Source of the DNA: a virus
Strand: one strand, 5' to 3'
DNA length: 64,000 nucleotides
IMG/VR virus record: IMGVR_UViG_3300009443_000003
Location: 17,152-81,151 of that record
The notes under the pieces were generated by a model. The model was not told where the DNA came from, ran no database searches, and saw nothing but the letters and a program-made list of their open reading frames with translations. Position numbers and translations under genes: made by a program. Below are positions 24,864 to 33,655 of this stretch, one piece after another. Every line of letters begins with the position of its first letter. Positions within the stretch are counted from its first letter, which is position 1.

Positions 24864-25701
24864 ACGAAGTATTAATGAAAGAGTACTTATTACAGTAACG
24901 GGTACTTGGGCACCATCACATGCTAAAAATTGGATGGAATGTGAGATGACATGGGTTAGTAAACTAAGAGAAAAGGGCTTTGATGTTGTCTATCTGGTGT
25001 CAAACCCACACTTAGATAAACCTTACGAAAGAGTTGGTAATTTCTTCTTTGTAAACTGTAAAGATGATCTAGATTCAATCTACCTTAAGAATCATTACTA
25101 CGTCTCACAATATGTGAATAACGATACTGATTATGATTACAGATTTCATACAGATAGTGATACTTTTATTCACCCTGAGCGGTTTGTCGACCTACTAGAA
25201 GAATATGTTGATGAAAATCCTAAAGATTGGGTAGGCTGTACAATACCTTATCCAGGCTTTAATACATGGACTTTAAATAAATGTGAAATATTACCCGGAA
25301 ACTGGAACAATATCTCTTATTTTGCAAGCGGTGGTTCAGGCTTTTTATTGTCAAATAAAGCTATGCAAATACTGGTTGATGAGCTTGACTACGATTCTTA
25401 TATTAATAAGACTAATCAAGAACCATGGGGTTCAGATAAATTATGGGCATGTGATCTAATAGCAGGCCACTTCCTCTATAAGAATGGTATTAACCTATGG
25501 CATGATAGCCGAATTCTTTTCGAATCAAAATACCATCCTGTAATGGCTGATCCGCATGGTGTTGGTCGACCCTTCGTGGGTGATAGAGACTCATTTATGA
25601 CCGTTCAACACTATTGCAACGGCCATATGCGTGAAATCATGGAAATGCTCTATGGTAAAGACTGGGATAAAACTAAGATCTATCATGGCCATGACCGATA
25701 A
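24832..25701 (+). CDS. Glycosyltransferase, GT31/Fringe-like
   Basis: 289 residues. GT-A fold marks: VLITVTGTWAPSH at the start, the Asp-x-Asp metal and sugar-nucleotide motif in RFHTDSDTFIHPE (about residue 105), ASGGSGFLLS (about 163) and EPWGSDKLWACD (about 195), an order typical of GT31-type galactosyl/GlcNAc transferases. T4-like phages glucosylate modified bases, so a role in decorating the hypermodified base is plausible; glycosylation of host surface or virion is an alternative. Three in-frame ATGs lie within the first 27 bases because of a tandem repeat. Confidence 0.6.
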   Translation: MENLMENLMEKRSINERVLITVTGTWAPSHAKNWMECEMTWVSKLREKGFDVVYLVSNPHLDKPYERVGNFFFVNCKDDLDSIYLKNHYYVSQYVNNDTDYDYRFHTDSDTFIHPERFVDLLEEYVDENPKDWVGCTIPYPGFNTWTLNKCEILPGNWNNISYFASGGSGFLLSNKAMQILVDELDYDSYINKTNQEPWGSDKLWACDLIAGHFLYKNGINLWHDSRILFESKYHPVMADPHGVGRPFVGDRDSFMTVQHYCNGHMREIMEMLYGKDWDKTKIYHGHDR

Positions 25702-25713
25702 CAGAAAGAAGAT

Positions 25714-26922
25714 ATGACTAAAATTAAAACTAATAGATATTACGAAGACTTTCTCTATTACTATCAGAAGGCAAAGGATCAGCAGAAGAAATGTAATCTA
25801 GGCTCTATTCCGCACCCAGAAAGCGGTATGGATGATAGCTTAATGGAGCATGTTGAACTCTACGACGTAGTAGAGCGTAAGTTGGCAGGTTTTAGTCAGA
25901 TCAAGAATGATGTATTCTATGGCTGGTCTAAAGAACACCCATACTGGTCAAAGATGCATGCCGGCAATGTCTCAGCTCAGCGTAAAGAAGTTGCTACCAA
26001 CTGGACTGGCAAACAGAAAACATTCGGCATGGCCGAATGGTTCTACGTCTTCTTGCTACATGCTGTAACCGGCAGTGGCATTAACTATGCTAAGAAGCCA
26101 TCAGGCTACCACAACTCACTGCTTTTTCATCTACATGAATGTGATACAATTGAAGCTATGTGTGAGGTTGTTAAGACACATCCTAAGCCGTTCTTTACTT
26201 CGGTTGGGTATCAATTTCCAAAGTTCCCGAAGCCGCCTAAGGCTGAACCCAGTGGCTTTGTGGGCATGGAGGATTACTCTACTCAATTCCAGTATAAAAA
26301 AGGTGGCGACTACTACCTATGTGAGTTTGCACCAAGACTGGTTAGAGAGATGGCAGACTGGATCCAGAAAGAGAACCGCAAGTTTCCACTTAGAGAACTT
26401 GGTGAATGGATGTTTGCATGGAATGAGAAGAATGGCCTGAATGCCTACAGATTCCAGTACGCAGCATTCTTGGCAGATATTGCAGACTTCTACCCAGAGT
26501 ATATTGAGCTCTACAGTCCATTCTACTATGGCACAAATGCAGTTGAATGTATTAGCTATCTGGCAGATCCGGTAGGTAAGATGAACAAGATTGAATTTTT
26601 AGACGAAGTGATGCTGCAGATCAACCGAGATACAGGTGGAAGACCATACGACGCAGAAGATGTTGCATGTGATTATATCCGTTGGGTTGAGAACTACGTG
26701 CGGCCTGGTGCAGCATATGACCATCTGGACTATGATAACCTATGGAACTCATCCAATATTAAGGACCATCCATTTGGTAGACAGAAAGCAATGCTGGAAC
26801 TGGGTATTATCGAAACCTTTAACGGTATGAAACACCACCCGTCAGATGATAAAGTTATTGCCGAGGCCGGTATTACAGTAGAACAATACAAAAATATGAT
26901 AAAAGAGCACTATGTCGCATAA
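25714..26922 (+). CDS. Alpha-glutamyl/putrescinyl thymine pyrophosphorylase-like
   Basis: 402 residues. Conserved stretches GSGINYAKKPSGYHNSLLF (about 122-140), FFTSVGYQFPKFPKP (about 160), GGDYYLCEFAPRLVREMAD (about 200) and YGTNAVECISYLADP (about 270) match what I remember of the aGPT-Pplase clade-2 proteins. These are HhH-glycosylase-related enzymes that replace the pyrophosphate of phosphorylated hydroxymethyl-uracil in phage DNA with an amino acid or amine. It works on DNA in the cytoplasm after replication. The PLP enzyme downstream, overlapping by 11 bases, is the usual partner. The hydroxymethylase and kinase expected upstream in the pathway are not in this window. Confidence 0.6.
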   Translation: MTKIKTNRYYEDFLYYYQKAKDQQKKCNLGSIPHPESGMDDSLMEHVELYDVVERKLAGFSQIKNDVFYGWSKEHPYWSKMHAGNVSAQRKEVATNWTGKQKTFGMAEWFYVFLLHAVTGSGINYAKKPSGYHNSLLFHLHECDTIEAMCEVVKTHPKPFFTSVGYQFPKFPKPPKAEPSGFVGMEDYSTQFQYKKGGDYYLCEFAPRLVREMADWIQKENRKFPLRELGEWMFAWNEKNGLNAYRFQYAAFLADIADFYPEYIELYSPFYYGTNAVECISYLADPVGKMNKIEFLDEVMLQINRDTGGRPYDAEDVACDYIRWVENYVRPGAAYDHLDYDNLWNSSNIKDHPFGRQKAMLELGIIETFNGMKHHPSDDKVIAEAGITVEQYKNMIKEHYVA

Positions 26923-27808
26923 TAAACACACAGGATTATTAATCAACCAGGATTTAAACTTGATGATGCCTAATCGTCAGGCTTGGCTAGATCTAGCCGG
27001 TGACTGGCAAGATCCGTTTCCAGACCCAATAGTTACAGAGCACAATGGCTTTAATGTAGTTAGAGAGGACATGATGGGCTTTGGTTCTAAGTGCCGTTTT
27101 GGTGACATCTTAGTAAGCACATGTGAAAAAGATACTCTAGTCTATGTACAACCAAGATACGGTTTTGCAGGTATCTCACTTGCATATCTGGCCAAGAAGT
27201 ATAACAAGAAGTTAGTTCTATTTAGTCCAAGTCAAAAGGAGATCTCAGACCACCAGGCGATCTGTATTGAACGTGGCGCTGAGATGAAGTTTAAGCGTAT
27301 TGCAGCAATGCCAGTCTTAAACGCACATGCTAAAAAATGGGCAGAAGAGAACGATGCTTTCTTTATACCGCTTGGGCTTAAACATGAACTAGTAACTGCA
27401 GCAGCTGTTAAAGTAGCTTATGATCTTGCAGAGAAGCAAGGCTATCCACAAGAGGTTTGGTCGGCTATTTCAACCGGTGTTCTACAAAGATCTTTACAGA
27501 TTGCATGGCCGGATGCAGATTTTCATGGAGTTGCAGTTGCACGTAACATACAGAAAGGCGAAAGAGGTAGAGCTACATTATGGTCACATCCAAAGGCTTT
27601 TACGCAGAATGTTGATGCAGAATTTTACCCTCCCTTTCCATCTGCACTAAACTACGACGCTAAGGCTTGGGAATTCATGCAGAAGCATGCCAGCCCTGGA
27701 GCCTGGTTCTGGAACGTAGGTGGTGACCCAAAGCCAGAAGACTCGATGACCAAAGTAAACACTAATTCTTACAGAGAATGGGGTCAAGTTTTAACCGAAG
27801 ACGTGTAA
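26912..27808 (+). CDS. PLP-dependent enzyme, fold type II, base-modification partner
   Basis: 298 residues. Tryptophan-synthase-beta-like layout: GFGSKCRFGD with candidate Schiff-base Lys60, a phosphate/cofactor region RYGFAGISLAYLAKKYNKKL (about 82-101), and the domain GLKHELVTAAAVKVAYDLAE then STGVLQRSLQIAWPDADFHG. It ends in a segment that differs from metabolic enzymes. Phage PLP enzymes of this type act on amino acids already attached to thymine in DNA, for example after glycine is added. The 11-base overlap with the pyrophosphorylase-like gene strongly supports a joint pathway. Confidence 0.6.
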   Translation: MSHNKHTGLLINQDLNLMMPNRQAWLDLAGDWQDPFPDPIVTEHNGFNVVREDMMGFGSKCRFGDILVSTCEKDTLVYVQPRYGFAGISLAYLAKKYNKKLVLFSPSQKEISDHQAICIERGAEMKFKRIAAMPVLNAHAKKWAEENDAFFIPLGLKHELVTAAAVKVAYDLAEKQGYPQEVWSAISTGVLQRSLQIAWPDADFHGVAVARNIQKGERGRATLWSHPKAFTQNVDAEFYPPFPSALNYDAKAWEFMQKHASPGAWFWNVGGDPKPEDSMTKVNTNSYREWGQVLTEDV

Positions 27809-27847
27809 ACAAAAGAGGATTAATCTATAATACTACAAAGAAATAAT

Positions 27848-28312
27848 ATGGCAAACACAGATAATAAATGTTCGGATCTTGACGTGGCAGATTTCCACTC
27901 AAATGCAGATGACACCTTTGGCTTAATCTTTAACAAGCAGAAAGAATTACAAGAGCGTCTTGGCTTTAATTTTGAAGGCTGGACAATCAAAGAAATCGCT
28001 GACTTTTGGATGGTTAACAAACATGCATTAAGTGACGAACTCAACGAGATGTTTGATGCCCTAGGCGGTATCAACGACGGTATTGGTAACGCAGGCTGGA
28101 AGTATTGGAAGCAAGACAATGCAAAAGCTGCTAACATGAAAATTGAAGATCTATCCGAAGCAGACAAATTAGAACTCTTTTATGAATGGATTGACGGATT
28201 ACATTTTTACATGAACTTTGCAATAGCAATTGGTATGACTAGTAAAGATGTTGTTAATCTATACATGGCGAAGAACGCAGAGAATCACGACAGACAAGAA
28301 AGAGGCTACTAA
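27848..28312 (+). CDS. dUTPase/dCTPase type 2 (gp56-like, all-alpha)
   Basis: 154 residues. All-helical NTP pyrophosphatase pattern: DELNEMFDALGG (ExxxE-type metal site), GWKYWK, then ELFYEWIDGLHFYMNFAIAI (second acidic helix) and LYMAKNAENHDRQERGY at the end, as in dimeric dUTPases and T4 gp56 dCTP/dUTPase. It removes dUTP and possibly dCTP from the pool, which protects replication when the phage carries modified bases. It sits directly between the modification cassette and the polymerase. Which nucleotide it prefers cannot be told. Confidence 0.6.
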   Translation: MANTDNKCSDLDVADFHSNADDTFGLIFNKQKELQERLGFNFEGWTIKEIADFWMVNKHALSDELNEMFDALGGINDGIGNAGWKYWKQDNAKAANMKIEDLSEADKLELFYEWIDGLHFYMNFAIAIGMTSKDVVNLYMAKNAENHDRQERGY

Positions 28313-28332
28313 TTTAAAACAGGATAGAGTAC

Positions 28333-29736
28333 ATGCTATTAGACATTGAGCAGAAAGAAAATGAAGTAATCGTCAGCTACTACGATAAGAAAGGCGAAGT
28401 TTCATTTAAACGCTATCGCGTAGATAACTTTGAGAATTGGACAGTAGCTGAAGATAACGACAGATACAGAGACCAAAACTTTAAAAACTGGGACGGCAGA
28501 GCAATCAAACGCAAACGCTCAAGAACTTACAACAAATTCAGTCTACTCTATTTTATGGACTCTCTGCCTGAAGCAGATAGAGAAGAGATCTTTGCATTCA
28601 ACATGCCAAGAACATACTATGTCGATATTGAGACTGAGATTGTAGATGGCTTTCCAAGACCAGAAGAGGCTAAGAGTCGTATCTTAACTTTTTCGATCAT
28701 TACACCAGAACGTAAAGCAATTGTACTTGGTCTAGATGACTTGAATGCAGAACAGATCAAGAAGATTGAAGATGACACTAACGCTCACTTCAAGAACTAC
28801 GATCAAGACTGGACTTTTAGCTACTACAAGTTTAAGAATGAGTATGATATGCTCTATAACTTCTTGCACAAGTTCTTGCCTAAGTTTCCAATGATGACCG
28901 GCTGGAACTTTATCAACTATGACTGGCAATATATTGTTAATCGCTGTAAGAGGCTACAGATTGATCTAACTGAAGTTGCAATCACAGGAGCACTAGACAA
29001 AAAAGACTCAAGACCATTACACATGGGTATTCTTGACTATATGCAGCTCTATGATAAGTATGATCGTTCGGTTGCGGTAAAAGAGTCTAACAAACTTGAC
29101 TTTGTGTCAAGCCAAGTCTTGAATGTGGCCAAGATTAAATACACAGGTTCACTGCAAGATCTTTACGAGAACAACTTTCAAAAATATGTTTACTATAACG
29201 TAGTTGACTCTGTGTTGGTTTATTATATTGACCAACAGTTAAAGTCAATGGAAGTCCTACTGACCTTATCAACTATTACTAAAATGCCACTCTATAAAGC
29301 AGCCAGCCCCGTTGCAGTAACAGAGTCTTTAATTGCAAGAAAGCTTGCAGAAGACAACGTTAAGATCGGCGTTGAGTATGACAAAGAGGACAGTAAGAAA
29401 GACGGTCAGTATGAAGGTGCTTTTGTAAAACAACCAATTGTTGGTTATTACTCAGGAGTAAGTGCATTTGACTTTGCATCACTGTACCCATCGGTGATGA
29501 GGCAGTTTAATATCTCGCCGGATGCTTTCATTGAAATTGTACCGGAAGCTGAAATTGCCGAGCGCAGAAAAGATAATAACGTAATCGTTTGCGAGAACGG
29601 AGTTGTCTATAAAAAGGAAGATTCAATCCTAAAAAAGATCCTCAGCGATCTATATGCACAAAGAAAGGAATACAAGAAGGCTTCATATGCTTATTATGAA
29701 AAAGCACATGAACTTCAAAAAAAATTTAGGCTCTAA
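28333..29736 (+). CDS. 43A: DNA polymerase family B, N-terminal part (exonuclease to motif A)
   Basis: 467 residues. Exonuclease motifs YVDIETE (Exo I), GWNFINYD (Exo II), YYNVVDSVLV (Exo III), then polymerase motif A FDFASLYPSVMRQFNISPD (about 377-395). The frame stops after the fingers-region helix (QRKEYKKASYAYYEKAHEL). Motifs B and C are missing here and are found 3.9 kb downstream in the gene at 33656. Together the two parts (467 + 402 residues) equal roughly one T4 gp43 (898). The pieces presumably bind each other to form the replicase. No frameshift or intein motif was seen at the end. Confidence 0.88.
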   Translation: MLLDIEQKENEVIVSYYDKKGEVSFKRYRVDNFENWTVAEDNDRYRDQNFKNWDGRAIKRKRSRTYNKFSLLYFMDSLPEADREEIFAFNMPRTYYVDIETEIVDGFPRPEEAKSRILTFSIITPERKAIVLGLDDLNAEQIKKIEDDTNAHFKNYDQDWTFSYYKFKNEYDMLYNFLHKFLPKFPMMTGWNFINYDWQYIVNRCKRLQIDLTEVAITGALDKKDSRPLHMGILDYMQLYDKYDRSVAVKESNKLDFVSSQVLNVAKIKYTGSLQDLYENNFQKYVYYNVVDSVLVYYIDQQLKSMEVLLTLSTITKMPLYKAASPVAVTESLIARKLAEDNVKIGVEYDKEDSKKDGQYEGAFVKQPIVGYYSGVSAFDFASLYPSVMRQFNISPDAFIEIVPEAEIAERRKDNNVIVCENGVVYKKEDSILKKILSDLYAQRKEYKKASYAYYEKAHELQKKFRL

Positions 29737-29887
29737 TTTAGAAAGAACCAGCAGCCTGTTTGATATATAAAAAACAAGCAGCGCTGCTAGTGTCTTACTA
29801 ATAAAAAACGATTAATCGGAACAAGGTCTACCCTAATAAGCAGGCCTTTTTTAGACTAATCTGCAATTGTAAAAAAACTAGCAAATA
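29737..29887 (+). other. Intergenic region after the polymerase break
   Basis: 151 bases without a gene. It contains a late-type motif GATATATAA (29762-29770), a perfect 12-base palindrome AGCAGCGCTGCT (29777-29788), and a terminator-like element: AGGTCT (29824-29829) pairing with AGGCCT (29842-29847) with one G-T pair, followed by six T. It is a possible scar of the rearrangement that split the polymerase gene. Confidence 0.5.
29762..29770 (+). promoter_or_regulatory. Late promoter motif GATATATAA
   Basis: Exact nonamer in the gap behind the polymerase N-part. The next ATG is 118 bases away, and a terminator-like hairpin lies between, so its function here is doubtful. Confidence 0.35.
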
Positions 29888-30895
29888 ATGTCACTATTTA
29901 AAGAAAGAATAGAATTTAAGCCTTTTGAGTACCCGGAGTATTATACCGAGGGTTGGCTGAAACAAGCTCAAGCGTTCTGGTTACACACAGAGATCTCTAT
30001 GCAAGGAGATGTAAAAGACTGGAATGAAAGAATGGAAGCACATGAAAAGAACCTGGTAGGCAATATTTTGCTAGGTTTTGCACAAACTGAATGTGCAGTT
30101 TCAGATTACTGGACTGGTATGGTAACAAAGTGGTTTCCGAAGCATGAAATCAAGCAAATGGCAATGATGTTTGGCTCACAAGAGACTATTCATGCCACTG
30201 CATACTCATATCTAAATGAAACTCTAGGACTAGAGGACTTCACTGCATTCTTACACGAACCAGCAACAGCTGAAAAGTTTGAGCATTTAACCTCAACCGA
30301 AGCTGATTGGACTCATGACGATCTTGCCGAAAACTCAAATGCAAGAAGACAAGTTGCTAGATCTTTAGCAATCTTTAGTGCCTTTGCAGAAGGCGTTTCA
30401 CTCTATTCTTCATTTGCGGTACTCTACTCGTTCCAAATGAGAAACTTATTAAAAGGTATTGGTCAGCAAATGAAATGGTCAGTACGTGATGAGTCTCTAC
30501 ACTCTAAAATGGGTTGTCAACTCTTCAGACACATGACTGATGAATACCCAGATCTAAAAGAACAGGTTAAAGACGATGTTGTTAGAGCTGCTCAACTAAT
30601 GGTTGAAATGGAGCACAAATTCATCGATAAGATGTTTGAAATGGGTAATCTTGAAAACCTTAAGAAAGAAGATCTTAAGAGCTTTATTACCAAAAGAGCC
30701 AATGAAAAAATTGCAGAACTTGGTTACACAGAAGGCCCTTTCATGGAATATGATGAAGAGAGCGCTAGTCAACTAGACTGGTTCTACCATCTAACCGGTG
30801 GCCACACACATACCGACTTCTTTGCAGTTCGACCAACTGACTATTCAAAAGCAGGCGAAGACGAAAACTGGGACGAAGATGACTTATTCGACTAA
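29888..30895 (+). CDS. nrdB: Ribonucleotide reductase beta subunit (class I)
   Basis: 335 residues. Di-iron ligands visible: TECAVSDYW (first acidic ligand), SQETIHATAY (Glu-x-x-His with the radical Tyr four residues on), AEGVSLYSSF and RDESLHSKMG (second Glu-x-x-His). The C-terminus is acidic (WDEDDLFD), as needed to dock on the alpha subunit. It generates the tyrosyl radical that NrdA uses to make deoxynucleotides. It lies inside the split polymerase locus, 13 bases upstream of nrdA; the order beta-alpha is reversed relative to many operons. Confidence 0.9.
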   Translation: MSLFKERIEFKPFEYPEYYTEGWLKQAQAFWLHTEISMQGDVKDWNERMEAHEKNLVGNILLGFAQTECAVSDYWTGMVTKWFPKHEIKQMAMMFGSQETIHATAYSYLNETLGLEDFTAFLHEPATAEKFEHLTSTEADWTHDDLAENSNARRQVARSLAIFSAFAEGVSLYSSFAVLYSFQMRNLLKGIGQQMKWSVRDESLHSKMGCQLFRHMTDEYPDLKEQVKDDVVRAAQLMVEMEHKFIDKMFEMGNLENLKKEDLKSFITKRANEKIAELGYTEGPFMEYDEESASQLDWFYHLTGGHTHTDFFAVRPTDYSKAGEDENWDEDDLFD

Positions 30896-30908
30896 TTAAT
30901 TATACACG

Positions 30909-32762
30909 ATGTTTAAAATGTTTAAAAAAGAAGATACAGACCGCACTGAAGTGGTTAATTACGCAGCAGACTTAGGCTGGGAAATCGGAGTAGATTTTCC
31001 AACATGGGCTAACACTGAAATCTACGTAAAAACAATCAGCAGAGGCTATCTGTTAGAAGGTGAAACACCGAAAGATGCTTACTGGAGAGTTGCAACTACA
31101 ACTGCTAAAAGACTGCAAAAGCCAGAAATGGCAAGCAAGTTCTTTGACTACATCTGGAAAGGCTGGTTAAACCTAGCATCTCCAGTACTTTCAAACACTG
31201 GAACTGAGCGCGGTCTACCAATCTCTTGTTTTGGGATTGATGTCGCAGACTCAATTGCAGATATTGGCGGTAAGAATCTAGAGATGATGCTCTTAGCAAA
31301 ACATGGCGGTGGTGTTGGTATTGGTGTTAACCAGATCAGATCTGCTGGATCTACGATCCGCGGTAATGGAACTTCAGACGGTGTTGTACCTTTTATTAAG
31401 ATCTATGACTCAACTATCCTAGCTACTAATCAAGGAAGTGTAAGACGTGGCGCAGCTTCGGTTAACATTGACATTGAGCATGGTGACTTTTGGGAATGGT
31501 TAGAAATACGTGAACCAAAGGGTGACGTTAATCGCCAGTCTTTAAATATCCACCAGTGTGTGATTGTACCAGATGGTTTTATGCAAAAGGTAGAAGCCGG
31601 TGATAAAGAAGCACGTAAAAGATGGGCTGCAGTGCTTAGAAAACGTAGAGCAACAGGTGAGCCTTATATCATGTTTAAAGGTAATGTGAACAGTGCAAAT
31701 CCAGATGCTTACAAGAACAATGGTCTAAAGGTTTATATGACCAACATTTGTTCTGAGATTGCACTACATACAGATGAGAACCACTCTTTTGTATGTTGTT
31801 TAAGTTCATTGAACCTGGCAAAATATGATGAGTGGAAAGACACAGATCTAATCTACACTGCAACATGGTTCTTGGATGGAGTACTTGAAGAATTTATCCA
31901 GAAAGCAAAATACATGCGTGGTTTTGAGAATAGCGTGAGATCAGCAGAAAAAGGTAGAGCTTTAGGACTTGGAGTCTTGGGCTGGCACACTTACCTGCAA
32001 GAGCACAATATTCCATTCGAAGGCCTAACAGCTCAGTTTGAAACACGTAAGATCTTCTCTCAACTAAAGACTGAAAGTGAGAAGGCAAGCCGAGATCTAG
32101 CCAAAGAATATGGTGAACCTCTATGGTGCGTTGGCACCGGCATGCGTAATACGCACCTGAGAGCCGTTGCGCCAACTGTGAGCAACTCAAAACTTGCTGG
32201 TAACTATTCACCAGGTATTGAGCCTTGGGCTGCTAACGTATTCACAGAACAAACTGCAAAGGGTACTTTTATTCGTAAGAACCCAACGTTAGAACAAGCT
32301 TTAGATCTAATCGGTAAGAATACAAAAGACACTTGGGATAAGATCCTAGAAGATGGTGGTAGTGTACAAGGTCTAGATTGGATGGATGATTATCACGTAC
32401 ATATCGGTGAGGCTCTAGATAAAGATTGGGGCACTCCGATCCATAAAGATAAATTGAAAGAAGCGCCAGAAGCAGCCGAAGATCAGTTTATTCCAATGAA
32501 AGATGTATACAAGACCTTTAAAGAAATTAACCAACTTGAGCTGGTAAAACAGGCTGGAGTGAGACAACAATATGTTGACCAAGCAGTCTCTTTGAACTTA
32601 GCGTTTCCAATTGAGGCAACACCTAAGTTTATCAACCAAGTGCACCTAGAAGCTTACAATCAAGGTATTAAGACGCTCTATTACATGAGAACAGAGTCAG
32701 TACTGAGAGGCGATATTGCAACAAGAGCAATGGATCCAGATTGTATCAGCTGTGATGGATAA
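30909..32762 (+). CDS. nrdA: Ribonucleotide reductase alpha subunit (class I)
   Basis: 617 residues, shorter than bacterial NrdA (about 760) because the N-terminal ATP-cone is absent, so inhibition by dATP is probably lost. Active-site residues: LPISCFG (first redox Cys), TNICSEIAL (Asn, radical Cys, Glu), FVCCLSSLNLAKYDE (second redox Cys), and the barrel segment APTVSNSKLAGNYSPGIEP. The C-terminus ends CISCDG with the Cys pair that re-reduces the active site. It reduces ribonucleotides to deoxyribonucleotides with NrdB. A strong terminator follows 55 bases after the stop. Confidence 0.9.
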   Translation: MFKMFKKEDTDRTEVVNYAADLGWEIGVDFPTWANTEIYVKTISRGYLLEGETPKDAYWRVATTTAKRLQKPEMASKFFDYIWKGWLNLASPVLSNTGTERGLPISCFGIDVADSIADIGGKNLEMMLLAKHGGGVGIGVNQIRSAGSTIRGNGTSDGVVPFIKIYDSTILATNQGSVRRGAASVNIDIEHGDFWEWLEIREPKGDVNRQSLNIHQCVIVPDGFMQKVEAGDKEARKRWAAVLRKRRATGEPYIMFKGNVNSANPDAYKNNGLKVYMTNICSEIALHTDENHSFVCCLSSLNLAKYDEWKDTDLIYTATWFLDGVLEEFIQKAKYMRGFENSVRSAEKGRALGLGVLGWHTYLQEHNIPFEGLTAQFETRKIFSQLKTESEKASRDLAKEYGEPLWCVGTGMRNTHLRAVAPTVSNSKLAGNYSPGIEPWAANVFTEQTAKGTFIRKNPTLEQALDLIGKNTKDTWDKILEDGGSVQGLDWMDDYHVHIGEALDKDWGTPIHKDKLKEAPEAAEDQFIPMKDVYKTFKEINQLELVKQAGVRQQYVDQAVSLNLAFPIEATPKFINQVHLEAYNQGIKTLYYMRTESVLRGDIATRAMDPDCISCDG

Positions 32763-32817
32763 GAAATCCGGTGGTATGAAACAGGACCACATTTAGGACC
32801 GTTATAGTTAACGGGTT

Positions 32818-32855
32818 GGGCAGAGAAAAGTTCGCTACTATCTCTGCCCTTTTTA
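32818..32855 (+). terminator. Rho-independent terminator after nrdA
   Basis: Perfect 9-bp stem GGGCAGAGA / TCTCTGCCC with a 14-base loop, followed by TTTTTATT. Confidence 0.88.
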
Positions 32856-32908
32856 TTGAAACTGTTTGCTCTTTTCACATACAATAACTAAACATAAATT
32901 AAAAAAAT

Positions 32909-33652
32909 ATGAAGTTAAAAATTGATCGTATTGACCAGCACGCGTTGACCAACTTTATCAATCGCGTTAAGCTAATTGACTCTTTCATCTACATGAAAAT
33001 CACTAATGGTAGAATCGAGTCTTCTGTTTATTTACCGCAGAGAGATGCAGTAAAGAGCCATGTTGTAAACATGGACCAGATTTTCCAGACCAATGAGATT
33101 GTACCTAGTGACAAAGCCCTAAAGATTGCATTCTTCGATGGTGTTAAAGTTATTGAAGCAATCAAACACTTTGAACATGATGCTATTAAAGGTGAAATTG
33201 AATTCATCGAGAATGATGAAGAATACGTAGCATCTACGTTTAGAATCTACAACGATGAGTTAGAAATTAAGCTATCTTGTTCAGAACCATCATTGGGCTT
33301 TAAAGATCTTACAAAAGAGCAACAAGAAGCTATCTTCTCAAGAGATAATAGTGCATTCAACTTTGAGATCGATACTCATATGATTAACAAAGTAAAGAAC
33401 TTGTTTAATCTAGACACAGAAGAAACATTTAGTATTAAAGCTAACGGTAAAGGAGTTAACGTTGATGGTAAATCATTTAGCGTTGTGATTAATCCAGAAA
33501 GCAAAGGCTCTGGTAAGGCTACAGTCTATAAGAAGTATTTGAACCTGTTAGACAGGGAAGAACAAAACGTGTTCGTATCGAGCTCGAAAGTTGTCTTCCA
33601 GTCTAAGGATTCAGAAACACTATTAACTGTATCAACTTGCCAAACAGCTTAA
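32909..33652 (+). CDS. 45: Sliding clamp gp45-like
   Basis: 247 residues, against 228 in T4 gp45. No enzyme motif; repeated beta-alpha-beta layout typical of clamps. Recognisable stretches are FINRVKLIDSFIYMKITNGR, FFDGVKVIEAIKHFEH, FRIYNDELEIKLSCSEPSLG and the final strands VVFQSKDSETLLTVST. The trimeric ring tethers the polymerase and, in T4, activates late transcription through gp33 and gp55. It is placed directly before the polymerase C-part with a three-base gap and has its own A-rich leader after a terminator, so clamp and polymerase C-part are co-expressed. Confidence 0.75.
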   Translation: MKLKIDRIDQHALTNFINRVKLIDSFIYMKITNGRIESSVYLPQRDAVKSHVVNMDQIFQTNEIVPSDKALKIAFFDGVKVIEAIKHFEHDAIKGEIEFIENDEEYVASTFRIYNDELEIKLSCSEPSLGFKDLTKEQQEAIFSRDNSAFNFEIDTHMINKVKNLFNLDTEETFSIKANGKGVNVDGKSFSVVINPESKGSGKATVYKKYLNLLDREEQNVFVSSSKVVFQSKDSETLLTVSTCQTA

Positions 33653-33655
33653 TAA

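Noticed and set aside
29737-29887. Intein or group I intron joining the two polymerase parts
   Set aside because: No intein splice motifs at either end, and the 151-base gap is too short and lacks intron core elements; intact genes fill the rest.
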